From positions 1-61,784 of the forward strand of contig NZ_CAMLDC010000027.1 of the NCBI RefSeq assembly GCF_946478805.1: a stretch of 61,784 bases of DNA, in the 5' to 3' direction. The notes under the pieces are model-generated. The model made no database searches and was not told the origin of the DNA. It saw only the letters and a program-made list of their open reading frames with translations. Shown in pieces: positions 24,212 to 33,581 of this stretch (position 1 is its first letter; every line of letters begins with the position of its first letter). This DNA is from an uncultured Fluviicola sp. Its GTDB lineage: Bacteria; Bacteroidota; Bacteroidia; Flavobacteriales; Crocinitomicaceae. The position numbers and the translations under genes are program-made.

Positions 24212-25182
24212 TCCTGGTTTTTACTGAACGTGCTGATTTAAATTCCCGGATTGTTCTTTCTTATCTGAACGATCATAATGAACCATTTGAAGTATTTTTG
24301 GAAGACGACGCAATCGAACTGGAATACTGTATTAAACGGAATACATTTGATTACCGAGTTTACAAAAATCACAAGTTCGTATGCACTTCCAATCAAGTAA
24401 AATCTGTTTGGTATCGGAGAACAGATATCCAAGTGTATCGTTTCGGAACGGGTGAATTTTCTCAGGAAGCATTGAAAACATATTCTGAGGAACACATTAA
24501 GACCAGGTCTGAACAAATCAAAAGATGCTTTCACGCGAAAAAATGTTTGGGGAAATTCGGAGTTGGGAATTACAATAAAATTGAGTTTCTAGAAATATGT
24601 ACTTCCCTAGATATTGAAATCCCTAGCACGCTTGTTACAAGATCCAAAGAACAGTTGCTTGATTTTTGGAAGAATTGCGGGGAAGAAATTATTACGAAAT
24701 CACTTGCATTCCCTTTTGAATGTGTCAACTATAATGAATCTGGGGAAATGGATAGTTACCGCATGGGATACACTGTTCCGGTAAGAAAAACCGAATTGGA
24801 ATCACTGCCTGATTTTTTTGATCTGAGCATTTTCCAGGAGAAGCTTGACAAGCTTTTTGAAATCCGTTCTATTTTTTTGGATGGAAAAATTTATTCAGAA
24901 GCAATTTTCTCTCAAAGCCGAGAGGTTGCAGCATTGGATTATCGTTTGGGTTATGATTCGGGAATGAGAATGTGCAATTACACGCTGCCAGAACAGATTG
25001 GAAAGCAGGTCGACCAGCTTATGAAAGCATTAGATTTGAATTTCGGATCGCTTGATATTGTGGTTACAAAAGATAAAAGATATGTGTTCCTAGAGGTGAA
25101 TCCGAACGGTCAGTATGGTGCGGTTTCTCAGACAACAAACTCGAATGTAGATTACGAGGTCGCAAAATTTTTAATGAATTGA
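24208..25182 (+). CDS. gwsG: ATP-grasp peptide maturase (grasp-with-spasm system)
   Basis: About 324 residues from the ATG at 24208, which overlaps the preceding stop. The ATP-grasp pattern is visible: an N-terminal pre-ATP-grasp domain (MILVFTERADLNSRIVL ... VWYRRTD), a central ATP-binding part (NKIEFLEICTSLDIEIPSTLV, EEIITKSLAFPFE), and the C-terminal metal-binding segment LNFGSLDIVVTKDKRYVFLEVNPNGQY. This resembles the MvdD/MvdC-like ligases that crosslink acidic side chains to Thr, Ser or Lys in graspetides. Partner SPASM and precursor genes are adjacent. The symbol follows the grasp-with-spasm naming; function predicted. Confidence 0.85.
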   Translation: MILVFTERADLNSRIVLSYLNDHNEPFEVFLEDDAIELEYCIKRNTFDYRVYKNHKFVCTSNQVKSVWYRRTDIQVYRFGTGEFSQEALKTYSEEHIKTRSEQIKRCFHAKKCLGKFGVGNYNKIEFLEICTSLDIEIPSTLVTRSKEQLLDFWKNCGEEIITKSLAFPFECVNYNESGEMDSYRMGYTVPVRKTELESLPDFFDLSIFQEKLDKLFEIRSIFLDGKIYSEAIFSQSREVAALDYRLGYDSGMRMCNYTLPEQIGKQVDQLMKALDLNFGSLDIVVTKDKRYVFLEVNPNGQYGAVSQTTNSNVDYEVAKFLMN

Positions 25183-25188
25183 TAAGCA

Positions 25189-25380
25189 ATGGAAGGAATC
25201 AAAACAGCAGATGCAATTTTATCTAAAAATTTTCCTGGCGTGGATCTTGATAAAAAAAGAAAGCAAAGAGAAGAACGGACATCCATTACCATCCAAAAAT
25301 TAAAAATGGATCGCCTAGAATGTCTGTATGAACCAATGTCGCCCATTTCATTAATGATTGATTATTCTCAAAAGATATGA
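25189..25380 (+). CDS. Small protein between the two maturases
   Basis: A 63-residue frame that starts 7 bp after the ATP-grasp stop and overlaps the SPASM-gene start by 4 bp, so it is almost certainly translated. The N-terminal part is charged (LDKKRKQREERTS) and the end is PMSPISLMIDYSQ. It has a single Cys and no double-glycine site, so it is not an obvious second precursor. It may be an accessory subunit or recognition protein. No family recognised. Confidence 0.6.
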   Translation: MEGIKTADAILSKNFPGVDLDKKRKQREERTSITIQKLKMDRLECLYEPMSPISLMIDYSQKI

Positions 25381-26459
25381 ATGCAGCTAGAAACGGTCAG
25401 GTATTGAAGTTATATCCAAATGTGATTCCCGTGAGGGGATATAATAGGTCATTGCTAGTAGATTTGCAAAAAGCAAAATCGCATTTGGTCCCGAATGATC
25501 TGATCGATTTTCTGGAGCAGGATATTTCAGCTTTTGAGGAATATGAAAATTTCATCATTGAAAATGAGTTAGGGGTCTTTATTGATCGGGAAATCGGAGT
25601 ATGTTTAACGCCTCTTCCAACAGATTATTACCCTACATCAGCCATCAATAATGCAATACTTGAACTGAACGAAAATTCTTCTTGGAGTATTCCGTCTGTT
25701 CTCAATCAATTGGATGAATTAGGGACGCAGTTCCTAGAAGTACGGTTTTTGGATTTCTATTCGGTTGTGAAGAATTTAAAAACTTTACAGTTTTACAGCA
25801 ATGAAACCACTATCGAGTCAATTCAAATAATGGTTCCGTTTCATAAAGACTTGAAAGCTTTTTTGGACTCATCTTTGAATGAGCGCTTCTTTCGTTTAAG
25901 TACGATCCTTATTTACAATGCCTCAGAAGGTTTCGAACTAGATGTGAATTTTTACAAGTTGGTATTTACCCGGCAGGAAGGTGTTTCACACGAGCATTGC
26001 GGAAATATTTCGATGGACCATTTTAGACAGAATACTCAGTCATATGTGCGTGGACAGAATTATAACAGTTGTTTGGCTCATAAGATAAGCGTTGATAGAA
26101 AGGGATTCATTGGTAATTGTCCTTCAATGAACGAAACGTTTGGTCATGTAGATGATAAATTATTTGTCGAAGTTCTTCAGGAAAAAGAACTTCAAAAGAA
26201 GTGGAAATTGACTAAAGATAAGATCAGCATTTGTTCTGTCTGCGAGTTCCGAACAATTTGTACTGACTGCAGGGCTTTTACCATGGACAATACAGAGAAT
26301 GGCAAGCCTTCCAAATGTGGTTACAATCCCTTTATCAGTCTTTGGAAGGGTGAAGAAAACTATTTGTCGGAAAAAGATTGTGGAATACGCATTGAAAATG
26401 GGAACATTTCCATTCCGGAAGAAAAAATTAATGAAATAAATGCAAGAATATGGGGATGA
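25377..26459 (+). CDS. gwsS: SPASM-domain peptide maturase (grasp-with-spasm system)
   Basis: A 360-residue protein. The N-terminal part looks like a TIM-barrel but lacks the CxxxCxxC of true radical SAM enzymes. The C-terminal SPASM domain is clear: HEHCG, then NSCLAHKISVDRKGFIGNCPS, then CSVCEFRTICTDC and KCGYNPF. These are the cysteines that hold auxiliary iron-sulfur clusters. The pairing with an ATP-grasp ligase and a double-glycine precursor is the named grasp-with-spasm arrangement known from Flavobacteria. Its exact chemistry is not established. Confidence 0.85.
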   Translation: MNAARNGQVLKLYPNVIPVRGYNRSLLVDLQKAKSHLVPNDLIDFLEQDISAFEEYENFIIENELGVFIDREIGVCLTPLPTDYYPTSAINNAILELNENSSWSIPSVLNQLDELGTQFLEVRFLDFYSVVKNLKTLQFYSNETTIESIQIMVPFHKDLKAFLDSSLNERFFRLSTILIYNASEGFELDVNFYKLVFTRQEGVSHEHCGNISMDHFRQNTQSYVRGQNYNSCLAHKISVDRKGFIGNCPSMNETFGHVDDKLFVEVLQEKELQKKWKLTKDKISICSVCEFRTICTDCRAFTMDNTENGKPSKCGYNPFISLWKGEENYLSEKDCGIRIENGNISIPEEKINEINARIWG

Positions 26460-27199
26460 AATTATACCTATTTTTAATTGGGCTGTTTTCTTATTTTGGT
26501 TTGCAAGCACAAGATTTTGCCGAAGTCAAACTGGCTGATTCCCTTTCAATCTCATTTGATGTTGGTAGCTCGACGGTGAAAAATCCGGCAGCGTTTTTAA
26601 ATAGGCTCAATAAATTAAAACTGACATACGGGAAAATAAAAGTTATTGCTTATACGGATACTGTCGGAACTGCTGCATACAATATGAACCTGGCTTCAAA
26701 AAGAATGACTTCGGTTTTAAAGCTCATCGAGTCGTCAAATATAAAAGCATTCGTGACTGACACGCTTAACAAGAACGAAGAACGGAAACAGCTCTCAAAC
26801 AATGAAGAAAGCTTTCGTAGAGTGGATGTGTTTGTATACAGCGTAAAGTCAGCCATCAAGTACAATGTTCCGATGAACCTGAGAATCAATTTTCATTCGG
26901 GGACTAGTAATATCGTGAAGAGTTCCATGGAAAACTTAAGAATCCTTGAAATGCTCATGAAGAGTGATACTGCAATCCGCATTAAACTAAACGGACATGT
27001 TTGTTGCGAACCGGATATGAAGCTTTCTGTTGCCCGTGCGGAAAAGGTGAAGAGTTACTTGGTTGATCAGGGCATTCCGGCGGTCAGGGTCAGTTGTAAA
27101 GGATATTCCAACGAGGCAAAACTGTTTCCGGAATCAAATGAAGTGAATAAGAGCAGGAACATGCGTGTAGATGTTGTTTTTATTAAATCTGAACGTTAG
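26456..27199 (+). CDS. OmpA-family protein with two OmpA-like domains
   Basis: About 247 residues from the ATG at 26456. A signal peptide (MKLYLFLIGLFSYFGLQAQ) is followed by two OmpA_C-like, peptidoglycan-binding domains. The first has ISFDVGSSTVKN, IAYTDTVGTAAYNMNLASKR and ends near residue 130. The second has LRINFHSGTSNI, KLNGHVCCEPDMKLSVARAEKVKSYL and ends with RNMRVDVVF. It overlaps both the SPASM gene and the transporter gene, so it is part of the RiPP operon. It may anchor the export complex to the cell wall or help immunity. Confidence 0.75.
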   Translation: MKLYLFLIGLFSYFGLQAQDFAEVKLADSLSISFDVGSSTVKNPAAFLNRLNKLKLTYGKIKVIAYTDTVGTAAYNMNLASKRMTSVLKLIESSNIKAFVTDTLNKNEERKQLSNNEESFRRVDVFVYSVKSAIKYNVPMNLRINFHSGTSNIVKSSMENLRILEMLMKSDTAIRIKLNGHVCCEPDMKLSVARAEKVKSYLVDQGIPAVRVSCKGYSNEAKLFPESNEVNKSRNMRVDVVFIKSER

Positions 27200-29412
27200 T
27201 GAGACTTTTCCCAGTTTACATGCAGCCAGATTCTATGGATTGTGGTCCGACTTGCCTTCGCATGATCGCAAAGTATTACGACCGCTCCATAAGTCTCGAG
27301 AGGTTGCGTAATCTTTCTGAAACGACGCGCCAGGGGAGCAGTCTTCAAACACTCAGCAATGCAGCGGAAAGAATCGGCTTTCGCACACTGGCTGTAAAAA
27401 TTAACTTGCAGAGCCTCAAGCAAGACGCCCCATTACCTTGTATTTGTTTTTGGAACGAACGCCATTATGTTGTTTTGTACCAGATCAGGGGCGAACGGTT
27501 TTATGTTGCTGATCCGGCAAAGGGAAGACGGGTCTATTCCAAAAAAGAATTCTTAACGAACTGGATTGGGACTCATGCAGATGAAAATACCGAAGAAGGA
27601 ATTTGTTTATTGCTTGAAACTACTCCTTCATTTCAGGAAAAGGAAAGCGAAGAAATGCGCGGAAATGGTTTCTGGTTTTTATTCAAATACTTAAAAAATT
27701 ACCGGAAATTATTAATTCAGTTAAGTTTTGGATTGCTTGCGGCGAGTCTTCTTCAATTGATCGTCCCGTTTTTAACCCAAAGCGTTGTGGACATCGGGAT
27801 ACAAAATAAGGATTATCATTTCCTTTATTTAATTCTTTTCGGACAGCTGTTTGTTTTCCTTGGAAAAATGAGTGTGGACGTTGTGAGGAGCTGGATTTTG
27901 CTGCATTTAAGCGCACGGATTAATATTTCATTGGTATCGGACTTCCTGGTCAAATTAATGAAACTGCCGATTTCATTCTTCGATATTAAAAAGATGGGCG
28001 ATCTGATGCTCAGGATCGATGATCATACCCGGATAGAATTGCTGCTCACCAATCAGACATTGAGTGTATTGTTTTCATTCTTCAATTTTTTGATCTTTAG
28101 TATCGTACTGATAGTTTACAGTCTGCCTATTTTCTTGATTTTTCTTGCGGGAAGCATTCTGTATTTTGTTTGGATCCGGATTTTCCTAAGGAAAAGAAAG
28201 GATCTGGACCAGGAACGTTTTTCCCGCGGTGGAGAAGACCGATCGAAAATAGTCGAATTGATTCATGGAATTCAGGAAATCAAATTGCATAATGCAGAAC
28301 GACAAAAGCGTTGGGATTGGGAACGGATACAGGTGAAATTGTTTAAACTCCGGATAAAAAGTTTGCGTTTGGAACAGTTCCAAAGTAACGGAGCAACATT
28401 CATCAATGAATTAAAGAATATTCTTGTAAGCTTTTATACCGCTAAGTTGGTTATAGACGGTGAACTGACACTGGGAATGATGTTATCGATTTCCTACATC
28501 ATCGGGCAGTTGAACGCACCGATTTCCCAATTTTTGGGATTCATTTATTCGGTTCAGGATGCTAAAATCTCCCTTGAACGCCTGAATGAAATTCACAACA
28601 AGGAAGACGAAGAACCGGAAGATTCACATCGACTCCAGGAGCTTCCTGAAAAGAAAGACCTGGTATTGAAAGAAATTAGCTTTCGGTATGCAGGAATTGA
28701 AAAGAATGTTTTGGAAGGAATTAACCTAACTATTGAGTCCGGTCGCTTAACTGCAATTGTGGGAGCAAGTGGCAGCGGTAAAACAACTTTGATGAAATTA
28801 CTTTTGCGTTTCTATCAACCAACTGCCGGAAAGATAAGTATTGATACAACGGATCTGGAAAACTTTACCCAGCATGTTTGGAGGGCAAATTGTGGTTCTG
28901 TTATGCAGGATGGTTACATTTTTAATGATACAATAGCGAATAATATAGCTATTGGAGAAGATCGAATTGATAAAGAAAAACTAAGACGATCTGTTCAAAT
29001 AGCCAATATTCAAGATTTCATTGAAAGCCTGCCATTAAGCTACAATACTAAGATTGGAAGTGAAGGTATGGGTATCAGTGGGGGACAAAAACAACGAATT
29101 TTAATTGCACGAGCAGTTTATAAGGATCCAACATTTTTATTTTTTGATGAAGCAACAAGTTCACTGGATTCAAGAAATGAGAAGGTAATTATGCAAAATC
29201 TTGATGAATTCTTCCAAGGCAGAACGGCAGTTGTAATAGCACATAGATTAAGTACTGTAAAAAATGCTGACCAGATTATTGTGTTAGACAATGGATCAAT
29301 AGTCGAAAAAGGAACACATAAGGAACTTATTGCATTGGAAGGTGCTTATTATAATCTTGTTCAAAGTCAACTCGACTTGGAGAAGATAGAAAGAGTAGAA
29401 ATCAATTCATAG
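27199..29412 (+). CDS. Peptidase-C39 bacteriocin-type ABC transporter
   Basis: A 737-residue PCAT exporter. The N-terminal C39 protease has Cys15 (DCGPTCL), His89 (RHYVVLY) and Asp105 (ADPAKG). A six-helix membrane domain (about 160-440) follows. The C-terminal ATPase has GASGSGKTT, the signature ISGGQKQR and FLFFDEATSSLD. It cuts the precursor after the double glycine and exports the core. The start is GTG at 27199, overlapping the preceding TAG. The last third of the gene is more AT-rich than the first two thirds, which may reflect recombination with another exporter. Confidence 0.95.
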   Translation: MRLFPVYMQPDSMDCGPTCLRMIAKYYDRSISLERLRNLSETTRQGSSLQTLSNAAERIGFRTLAVKINLQSLKQDAPLPCICFWNERHYVVLYQIRGERFYVADPAKGRRVYSKKEFLTNWIGTHADENTEEGICLLLETTPSFQEKESEEMRGNGFWFLFKYLKNYRKLLIQLSFGLLAASLLQLIVPFLTQSVVDIGIQNKDYHFLYLILFGQLFVFLGKMSVDVVRSWILLHLSARINISLVSDFLVKLMKLPISFFDIKKMGDLMLRIDDHTRIELLLTNQTLSVLFSFFNFLIFSIVLIVYSLPIFLIFLAGSILYFVWIRIFLRKRKDLDQERFSRGGEDRSKIVELIHGIQEIKLHNAERQKRWDWERIQVKLFKLRIKSLRLEQFQSNGATFINELKNILVSFYTAKLVIDGELTLGMMLSISYIIGQLNAPISQFLGFIYSVQDAKISLERLNEIHNKEDEEPEDSHRLQELPEKKDLVLKEISFRYAGIEKNVLEGINLTIESGRLTAIVGASGSGKTTLMKLLLRFYQPTAGKISIDTTDLENFTQHVWRANCGSVMQDGYIFNDTIANNIAIGEDRIDKEKLRRSVQIANIQDFIESLPLSYNTKIGSEGMGISGGQKQRILIARAVYKDPTFLFFDEATSSLDSRNEKVIMQNLDEFFQGRTAVVIAHRLSTVKNADQIIVLDNGSIVEKGTHKELIALEGAYYNLVQSQLDLEKIERVEINS

Positions 29413-29414
29413 TC

Positions 29415-30704
29415 ATGGAAGAAAAAAGAAACATCGATATTGAATTGAAAAGTGAGCAAATGAATGAAATGCTTTCAACCCCACCCAAATGGATCGTAAG
29501 GTCTGGAAATGGAGTGTTTTTAATTGTGTTATTGATAATTACTGGTCTTGCTTGGTTTATTCGTTATCCGGATGAAATTGTAGGTGAAGTATTAGTGACA
29601 TCTTCCAAACCGCCTATCGAACTTTCAAATCAAAGTTATATTCAACTAAAGACTATAAATGTTGCAGAAAACCAAGAAGTAAATGCTGGAGATTTAATTG
29701 CTCAATTTGATATCCAAGCCAAATCAGAAGACATAGAAAAGGCTAAAAATTACTTGGATCAGTTGGAAACATTTAACGGGAAATTTCAAGAAAAAATTCC
29801 GGTTTTTAGTCAACAACTTAAGCTCGGAACCTTCCAAGAACAATGGACTACGCTTCTTTCAAAAATAGAAGAATGGAATAGTGAGTATTCGGAGAACATG
29901 ATTCATCAAGAATTAGCATCCATTAAACGTGAGATTTCCTTTCGCGAGCAATTACAGATCATTTCTAACAAGAAAATTAAATTGTCTGAAGGTGAGTATG
30001 AACTGATTCAAGAACAATTGGCAAGTAGTGAGAGATTAGCGGAGCAAAACGCCATTTCAAAGCAATCCCTAACACAAGATAAAAGAACACAATCACAAGC
30101 CTTACAATCTGTTCAAAGTCAAAAAGAACAACACGTACAAAACCTTATCACATTAAACACCTTGCGGAAAGAAAGTTTACGTTTGGAACATGATGCAAAA
30201 TTGAAAAAACTTCAAATGTCCTCGGAAATTCAAATTAGTCTCTCTGCACTTATAAACGGTTTTCAGACTTGGGAAAAGAATACGGTTTGGATTGCTCCTT
30301 GTTCGGGTAAAGTCATGTTTAATAAGTTACTTCAAGTCAATCGTTTTTATAAAGTAAATGAGGCTTCCATTGTTATTGTTCCTAAAGGAAGTGGTTATAC
30401 AGCCATCGCAACTATTGCAAGTACTGGATCAGGAAAAGTAAAAGTTGGTCAAAAGACATTTATTGAACTCACAGACTTCCCAAGAACTGAATTTGGAATG
30501 TTAGAAGGAAAAGTGAGTACGATTACTAAAATAGACAAGGAAGGGAAATATGAAGTGAAAATCCAATTGCCAAAACAAATGAAGACAACTTATAACAGGG
30601 ATATTCCATTCAAAGCGCAATTGAAAGGGAGCGTGAAAATTGTCACCAAAGATAAACGGTTGTTGGCGCGATTTTTTGAACAGTTAACGGATTTGATAAA
30701 ATGA
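29415..30704 (+). CDS. HlyD-family periplasmic adaptor
   Basis: A 429-residue membrane fusion protein. The N-terminal cytoplasmic part is followed by a transmembrane helix (about 34-52), a barrel-sandwich part (PPIELSNQSYIQLKTINVAENQEVNAGDLIAQFD), a long alpha-helical hairpin with coiled coils (about 110-285) and a C-terminal beta-barrel. It starts 3 bp after the ABC gene and overlaps the TolC-type gene by 4 bp. It would join the inner-membrane exporter to the outer-membrane channel. Confidence 0.92.
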   Translation: MEEKRNIDIELKSEQMNEMLSTPPKWIVRSGNGVFLIVLLIITGLAWFIRYPDEIVGEVLVTSSKPPIELSNQSYIQLKTINVAENQEVNAGDLIAQFDIQAKSEDIEKAKNYLDQLETFNGKFQEKIPVFSQQLKLGTFQEQWTTLLSKIEEWNSEYSENMIHQELASIKREISFREQLQIISNKKIKLSEGEYELIQEQLASSERLAEQNAISKQSLTQDKRTQSQALQSVQSQKEQHVQNLITLNTLRKESLRLEHDAKLKKLQMSSEIQISLSALINGFQTWEKNTVWIAPCSGKVMFNKLLQVNRFYKVNEASIVIVPKGSGYTAIATIASTGSGKVKVGQKTFIELTDFPRTEFGMLEGKVSTITKIDKEGKYEVKIQLPKQMKTTYNRDIPFKAQLKGSVKIVTKDKRLLARFFEQLTDLIK

Positions 30705-31978
30705 AGTTGTTCTTGTTCATAGTTTCATGTTTTTTGTTTTCAATGGCATCTGCTCAGGAACCAATTACGTTGCAATTCTGTTTGGATAAGGTAAAGAGCA
30801 ATTCACTTCAAACGGCAACAGAATCAAGTTCATTAAATAATTCAACGCTAAACAGCCAATACCACTGGTGGAGTCTGCTTCCAAATTTAAGTGCATACGC
30901 AGGAGTAAACACCTCATTCGGTCGAAGACTTGATCCATTTACAAACACATTTGCTACGAGTTCAGTAAACTCCCAATCATTTGGTTTGAATTCAAGTGTT
31001 ATGTTATTCAATGGCTTCAATTATTTTCATAAGCGGAACATACTTACAACTACAATTCAAAGAGATGAAATCAGTTTAAATGTTAGGCAAAATGAGTTGA
31101 AAATTCAAGTAATTGAAACCTATATTACTTTGTGCAAGTTATCAACTCAAATCAAATTGGCTGAATCCAGGATTGAAAAATACAAACAGATCCAAGGTGT
31201 TCAGCGTTTGTTGATTAAAGAAGGAAGGATTAATTCAATTGACACACTTAAAAGCCATAATTCACTTTTGAGCGAACAAGATTTATTGTTGAACCTAGCT
31301 AATGAATCGAAATTGAAAACTATTCAATTGAATTTTCAAATAGGTTTGCCCCTATCTATGAACCATACATTTGATTTGTCCTCTATTTCTTCAATCTCCG
31401 ATAAACCGCAATTATCAGAGAAATACGCTATTGAATCACTTGAAATTGAATTAGAAATACTGGGAAATCAACTAAAATCTGACCGTTCCGGTATCATACC
31501 AACGATTGCTCTAAATGGTCTTGTTGGAACAGGGTTCTCAACTAACAATAAGGACTATTTAATTGCTGGAAATCCAACAAAACGGTATGGAGATCAAATT
31601 AATCAAAATCTTTACGAAGGTATAGGATTCTATTTGAGTGTTCCAGTATTTAATCGGGGAGAATGGTTAAAGAAGAAGCAATTGAATTCAATTAAACAGA
31701 CTGAAATCTCTGATAGAAAACAACTAGCTGAATTATCTTTTGAAAAACAAAAGCTGGAGCAAGAACAGAAATTATTGAATATTAAAGCCAAGCAAAATCA
31801 AGCTAGTCAGATGGCTGATAACTTAAAAATGATTTATGATAAAAGCCTGGCATTATATGAAGAAGGTCGCATAACGTATACCGAAATTGAAACTGTTTTT
31901 ATGGAGTGGCAAATGAAAGTATTAGATCTGGAGACCTTAAAGTTGGATTCCGAATTATTGAAATTGTACCAACCTTAG
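30701..31978 (+). CDS. TolC-family outer membrane efflux protein
   Basis: A 425-residue protein with a signal peptide (MKLFLFIVSCFLFSMASAQ). The two OEP-type halves begin with ITLQFCLDKVKSNS and show long helical coiled-coil stretches. The C-terminus has the conserved DLETLKLDSELLKLY helix. This is the outer-membrane exit of the type I secretion line encoded in the same operon, so the RiPP is released outside the cell. Confidence 0.9.
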   Translation: MKLFLFIVSCFLFSMASAQEPITLQFCLDKVKSNSLQTATESSSLNNSTLNSQYHWWSLLPNLSAYAGVNTSFGRRLDPFTNTFATSSVNSQSFGLNSSVMLFNGFNYFHKRNILTTTIQRDEISLNVRQNELKIQVIETYITLCKLSTQIKLAESRIEKYKQIQGVQRLLIKEGRINSIDTLKSHNSLLSEQDLLLNLANESKLKTIQLNFQIGLPLSMNHTFDLSSISSISDKPQLSEKYAIESLEIELEILGNQLKSDRSGIIPTIALNGLVGTGFSTNNKDYLIAGNPTKRYGDQINQNLYEGIGFYLSVPVFNRGEWLKKKQLNSIKQTEISDRKQLAELSFEKQKLEQEQKLLNIKAKQNQASQMADNLKMIYDKSLALYEEGRITYTEIETVFMEWQMKVLDLETLKLDSELLKLYQP

Positions 31979-31983
31979 ATTTT

Positions 31984-32280
31984 ATGACACAAACAAATTA
32001 TTCAGGTTTAATTATTAGACTGATTAGAGACGATATAAGAAACATTAAGCTAGTTAGTGTTCTTTCGAGGTATTACAAGGACGCATCAATTTATCGACTT
32101 AATCTGCATGAAGCAGTTTTCGAACTTATGGAACTTAATAATTATGAGAAAATTGATGAGCTTAAAGAATGGTATTTTAATAAGACTGAAAACGCGAAGC
32201 AAGTCGGTCTAAACTCATTAGACACAGTAGCCATAGACATATTTGCAGGTCTCAAAATGAAATATCATGGGAAGAATTAG
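31984..32280 (+). CDS. Small hypothetical protein at the end of the RiPP operon
   Basis: 98 residues from the ATG at 31984, 5 bp after the TolC-type gene. A largely helical, soluble protein (LRNIKLVSVLSRYYKDASIYRL-like helices, then a KWYFNK-type segment) with no signal peptide. The place at the end of the operon and the size suggest a cytoplasmic immunity or accessory protein. No family recognised. Confidence 0.6.
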   Translation: MTQTNYSGLIIRLIRDDIRNIKLVSVLSRYYKDASIYRLNLHEAVFELMELNNYEKIDELKEWYFNKTENAKQVGLNSLDTVAIDIFAGLKMKYHGKN

Positions 32281-32363
32281 TATTTAAAACCGATGAATCC
32301 AAATAAACTTTAACCATCAATTAATAAAAAAAAATTGAAGTTGAGATTTGATTTGCATTAAGC

Positions 32364-33581
32364 TTAATATCTTTTAATTTTTGCTGATAATGGATCATAA
32401 TAATACTCACTTATTGTGCCGTCTTTAATTCGTTCTACCATTTCATCAATGATAAACAAAGGAACTAAAAACCATTCCCGCGCCTTTACTAGTTTTCCAA
32501 AACGATCCTTAATCTCGATATTCAGTTTTGTTCCATTGAAAAATTTATGAATCAATTTTTCAAGTTTCATACGATTGATGTTAGCGAGTTTATATGAAGC
32601 AATGATCTCAACCTCTGCCATAAGGAATGTTGGATCATTTTTAGCGTTGGAGATACGTTTTTTAATATCCCCTCCAGTCACACCTACCTTGTGGACGATA
32701 ACTCTATTCTCTTCTACAAGCGGGTGGTTTGACTGGCTACGCAACACGTAAATTGTACCGGTTTCCAAATCATCTTCACTACTCTCGCCTGAAAAAAGCG
32801 AGCCAGGTATAACTTCGCTTTCTGTAATAAATCGGCTAGCTTCATCTTTGTACATTGCTCTAATCAATGACCTTAACAAAATATTACTCTCTGTGCCGTT
32901 ATCGTAAATCACTCGTAACCGCGCATCGTCCTCACCATTTGGAGCCTTGAACGTTTCTCCAATTCCGGCTATGTAGGAAATCTGACCACCCACAATTATG
33001 AATTGTCCTGTTTTAAACGTAGTTTTAGTGAATCCTGAATCTTTTCGAAAGCGAATCATCGTCCTATTACCAAGGTTTAAATCATATTTAACTTGATCAA
33101 ATAACGGTTTAAATGTATTGAAGTCTTCACATCTTGTCCTATTAGCTACTTCTTCTGCGGCTTTTTTATCTGCTCGGGATTGAACGTGTTTTAAATTAGT
33201 TATCGAGTCATCTGAAGTTTCGTTTACACCAAGCTGAGCTAAAAGCTCGTCGTCATTCAGCTCTTCCATCATATCTGTGGTTGCTACAAAATTGCCTTCT
33301 AACAAATGCTGATGATCCAAATCTTTAAGAAGCCGTTTAAACTCAGCAACACCTCGGAGACGATCCAGTCTGATTGCATATAATCTCTCAAAGATATCTT
33401 TATCTTCACCATGTTCTGGCAAACGCCCATTTTGTTGAACGAACTTTTGTATTTCCTCGAATCCGGTAATTACACGTTCTTCAAGAGAGGTATGGCTGGC
33501 GATCGTTTTAGCTACAACTTCTATACCAAGCGCTGCCAAAAGTTCGTCATCTTCATCTGAAAGCTTCTTTTTTTTATCCAT
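32364..33581 (-). CDS. GIY-YIG (T5orf172) nuclease of a restriction-like operon
   Basis: About 405 residues from the ATG at 33581 (MDKKKKLSDEDD). The N-terminal helical module includes FVQQNGRLPEHG. The C-terminal part has a T5orf172-type GIY-YIG domain (about 285-380): TIYVLRSQSNHP, HKVGVTGGDIKKRISNAK and LEKLIHKFF. It overlaps the helicase stop by 8 bp, so all three genes of the operon are coupled. The probable job is the DNA-cutting subunit that works with the helicase and methylase. Confidence 0.8.
   Translation of the reverse strand: MDKKKKLSDEDDELLAALGIEVVAKTIASHTSLEERVITGFEEIQKFVQQNGRLPEHGEDKDIFERLYAIRLDRLRGVAEFKRLLKDLDHQHLLEGNFVATTDMMEELNDDELLAQLGVNETSDDSITNLKHVQSRADKKAAEEVANRTRCEDFNTFKPLFDQVKYDLNLGNRTMIRFRKDSGFTKTTFKTGQFIIVGGQISYIAGIGETFKAPNGEDDARLRVIYDNGTESNILLRSLIRAMYKDEASRFITESEVIPGSLFSGESSEDDLETGTIYVLRSQSNHPLVEENRVIVHKVGVTGGDIKKRISNAKNDPTFLMAEVEIIASYKLANINRMKLEKLIHKFFNGTKLNIEIKDRFGKLVKAREWFLVPLFIIDEMVERIKDGTISEYYYDPLSAKIKRY

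Noticed and set aside
25377..26459. Canonical radical SAM enzyme
   Set aside because: There is no CxxxCxxC motif in the N-terminal half; only the SPASM cysteines are present.
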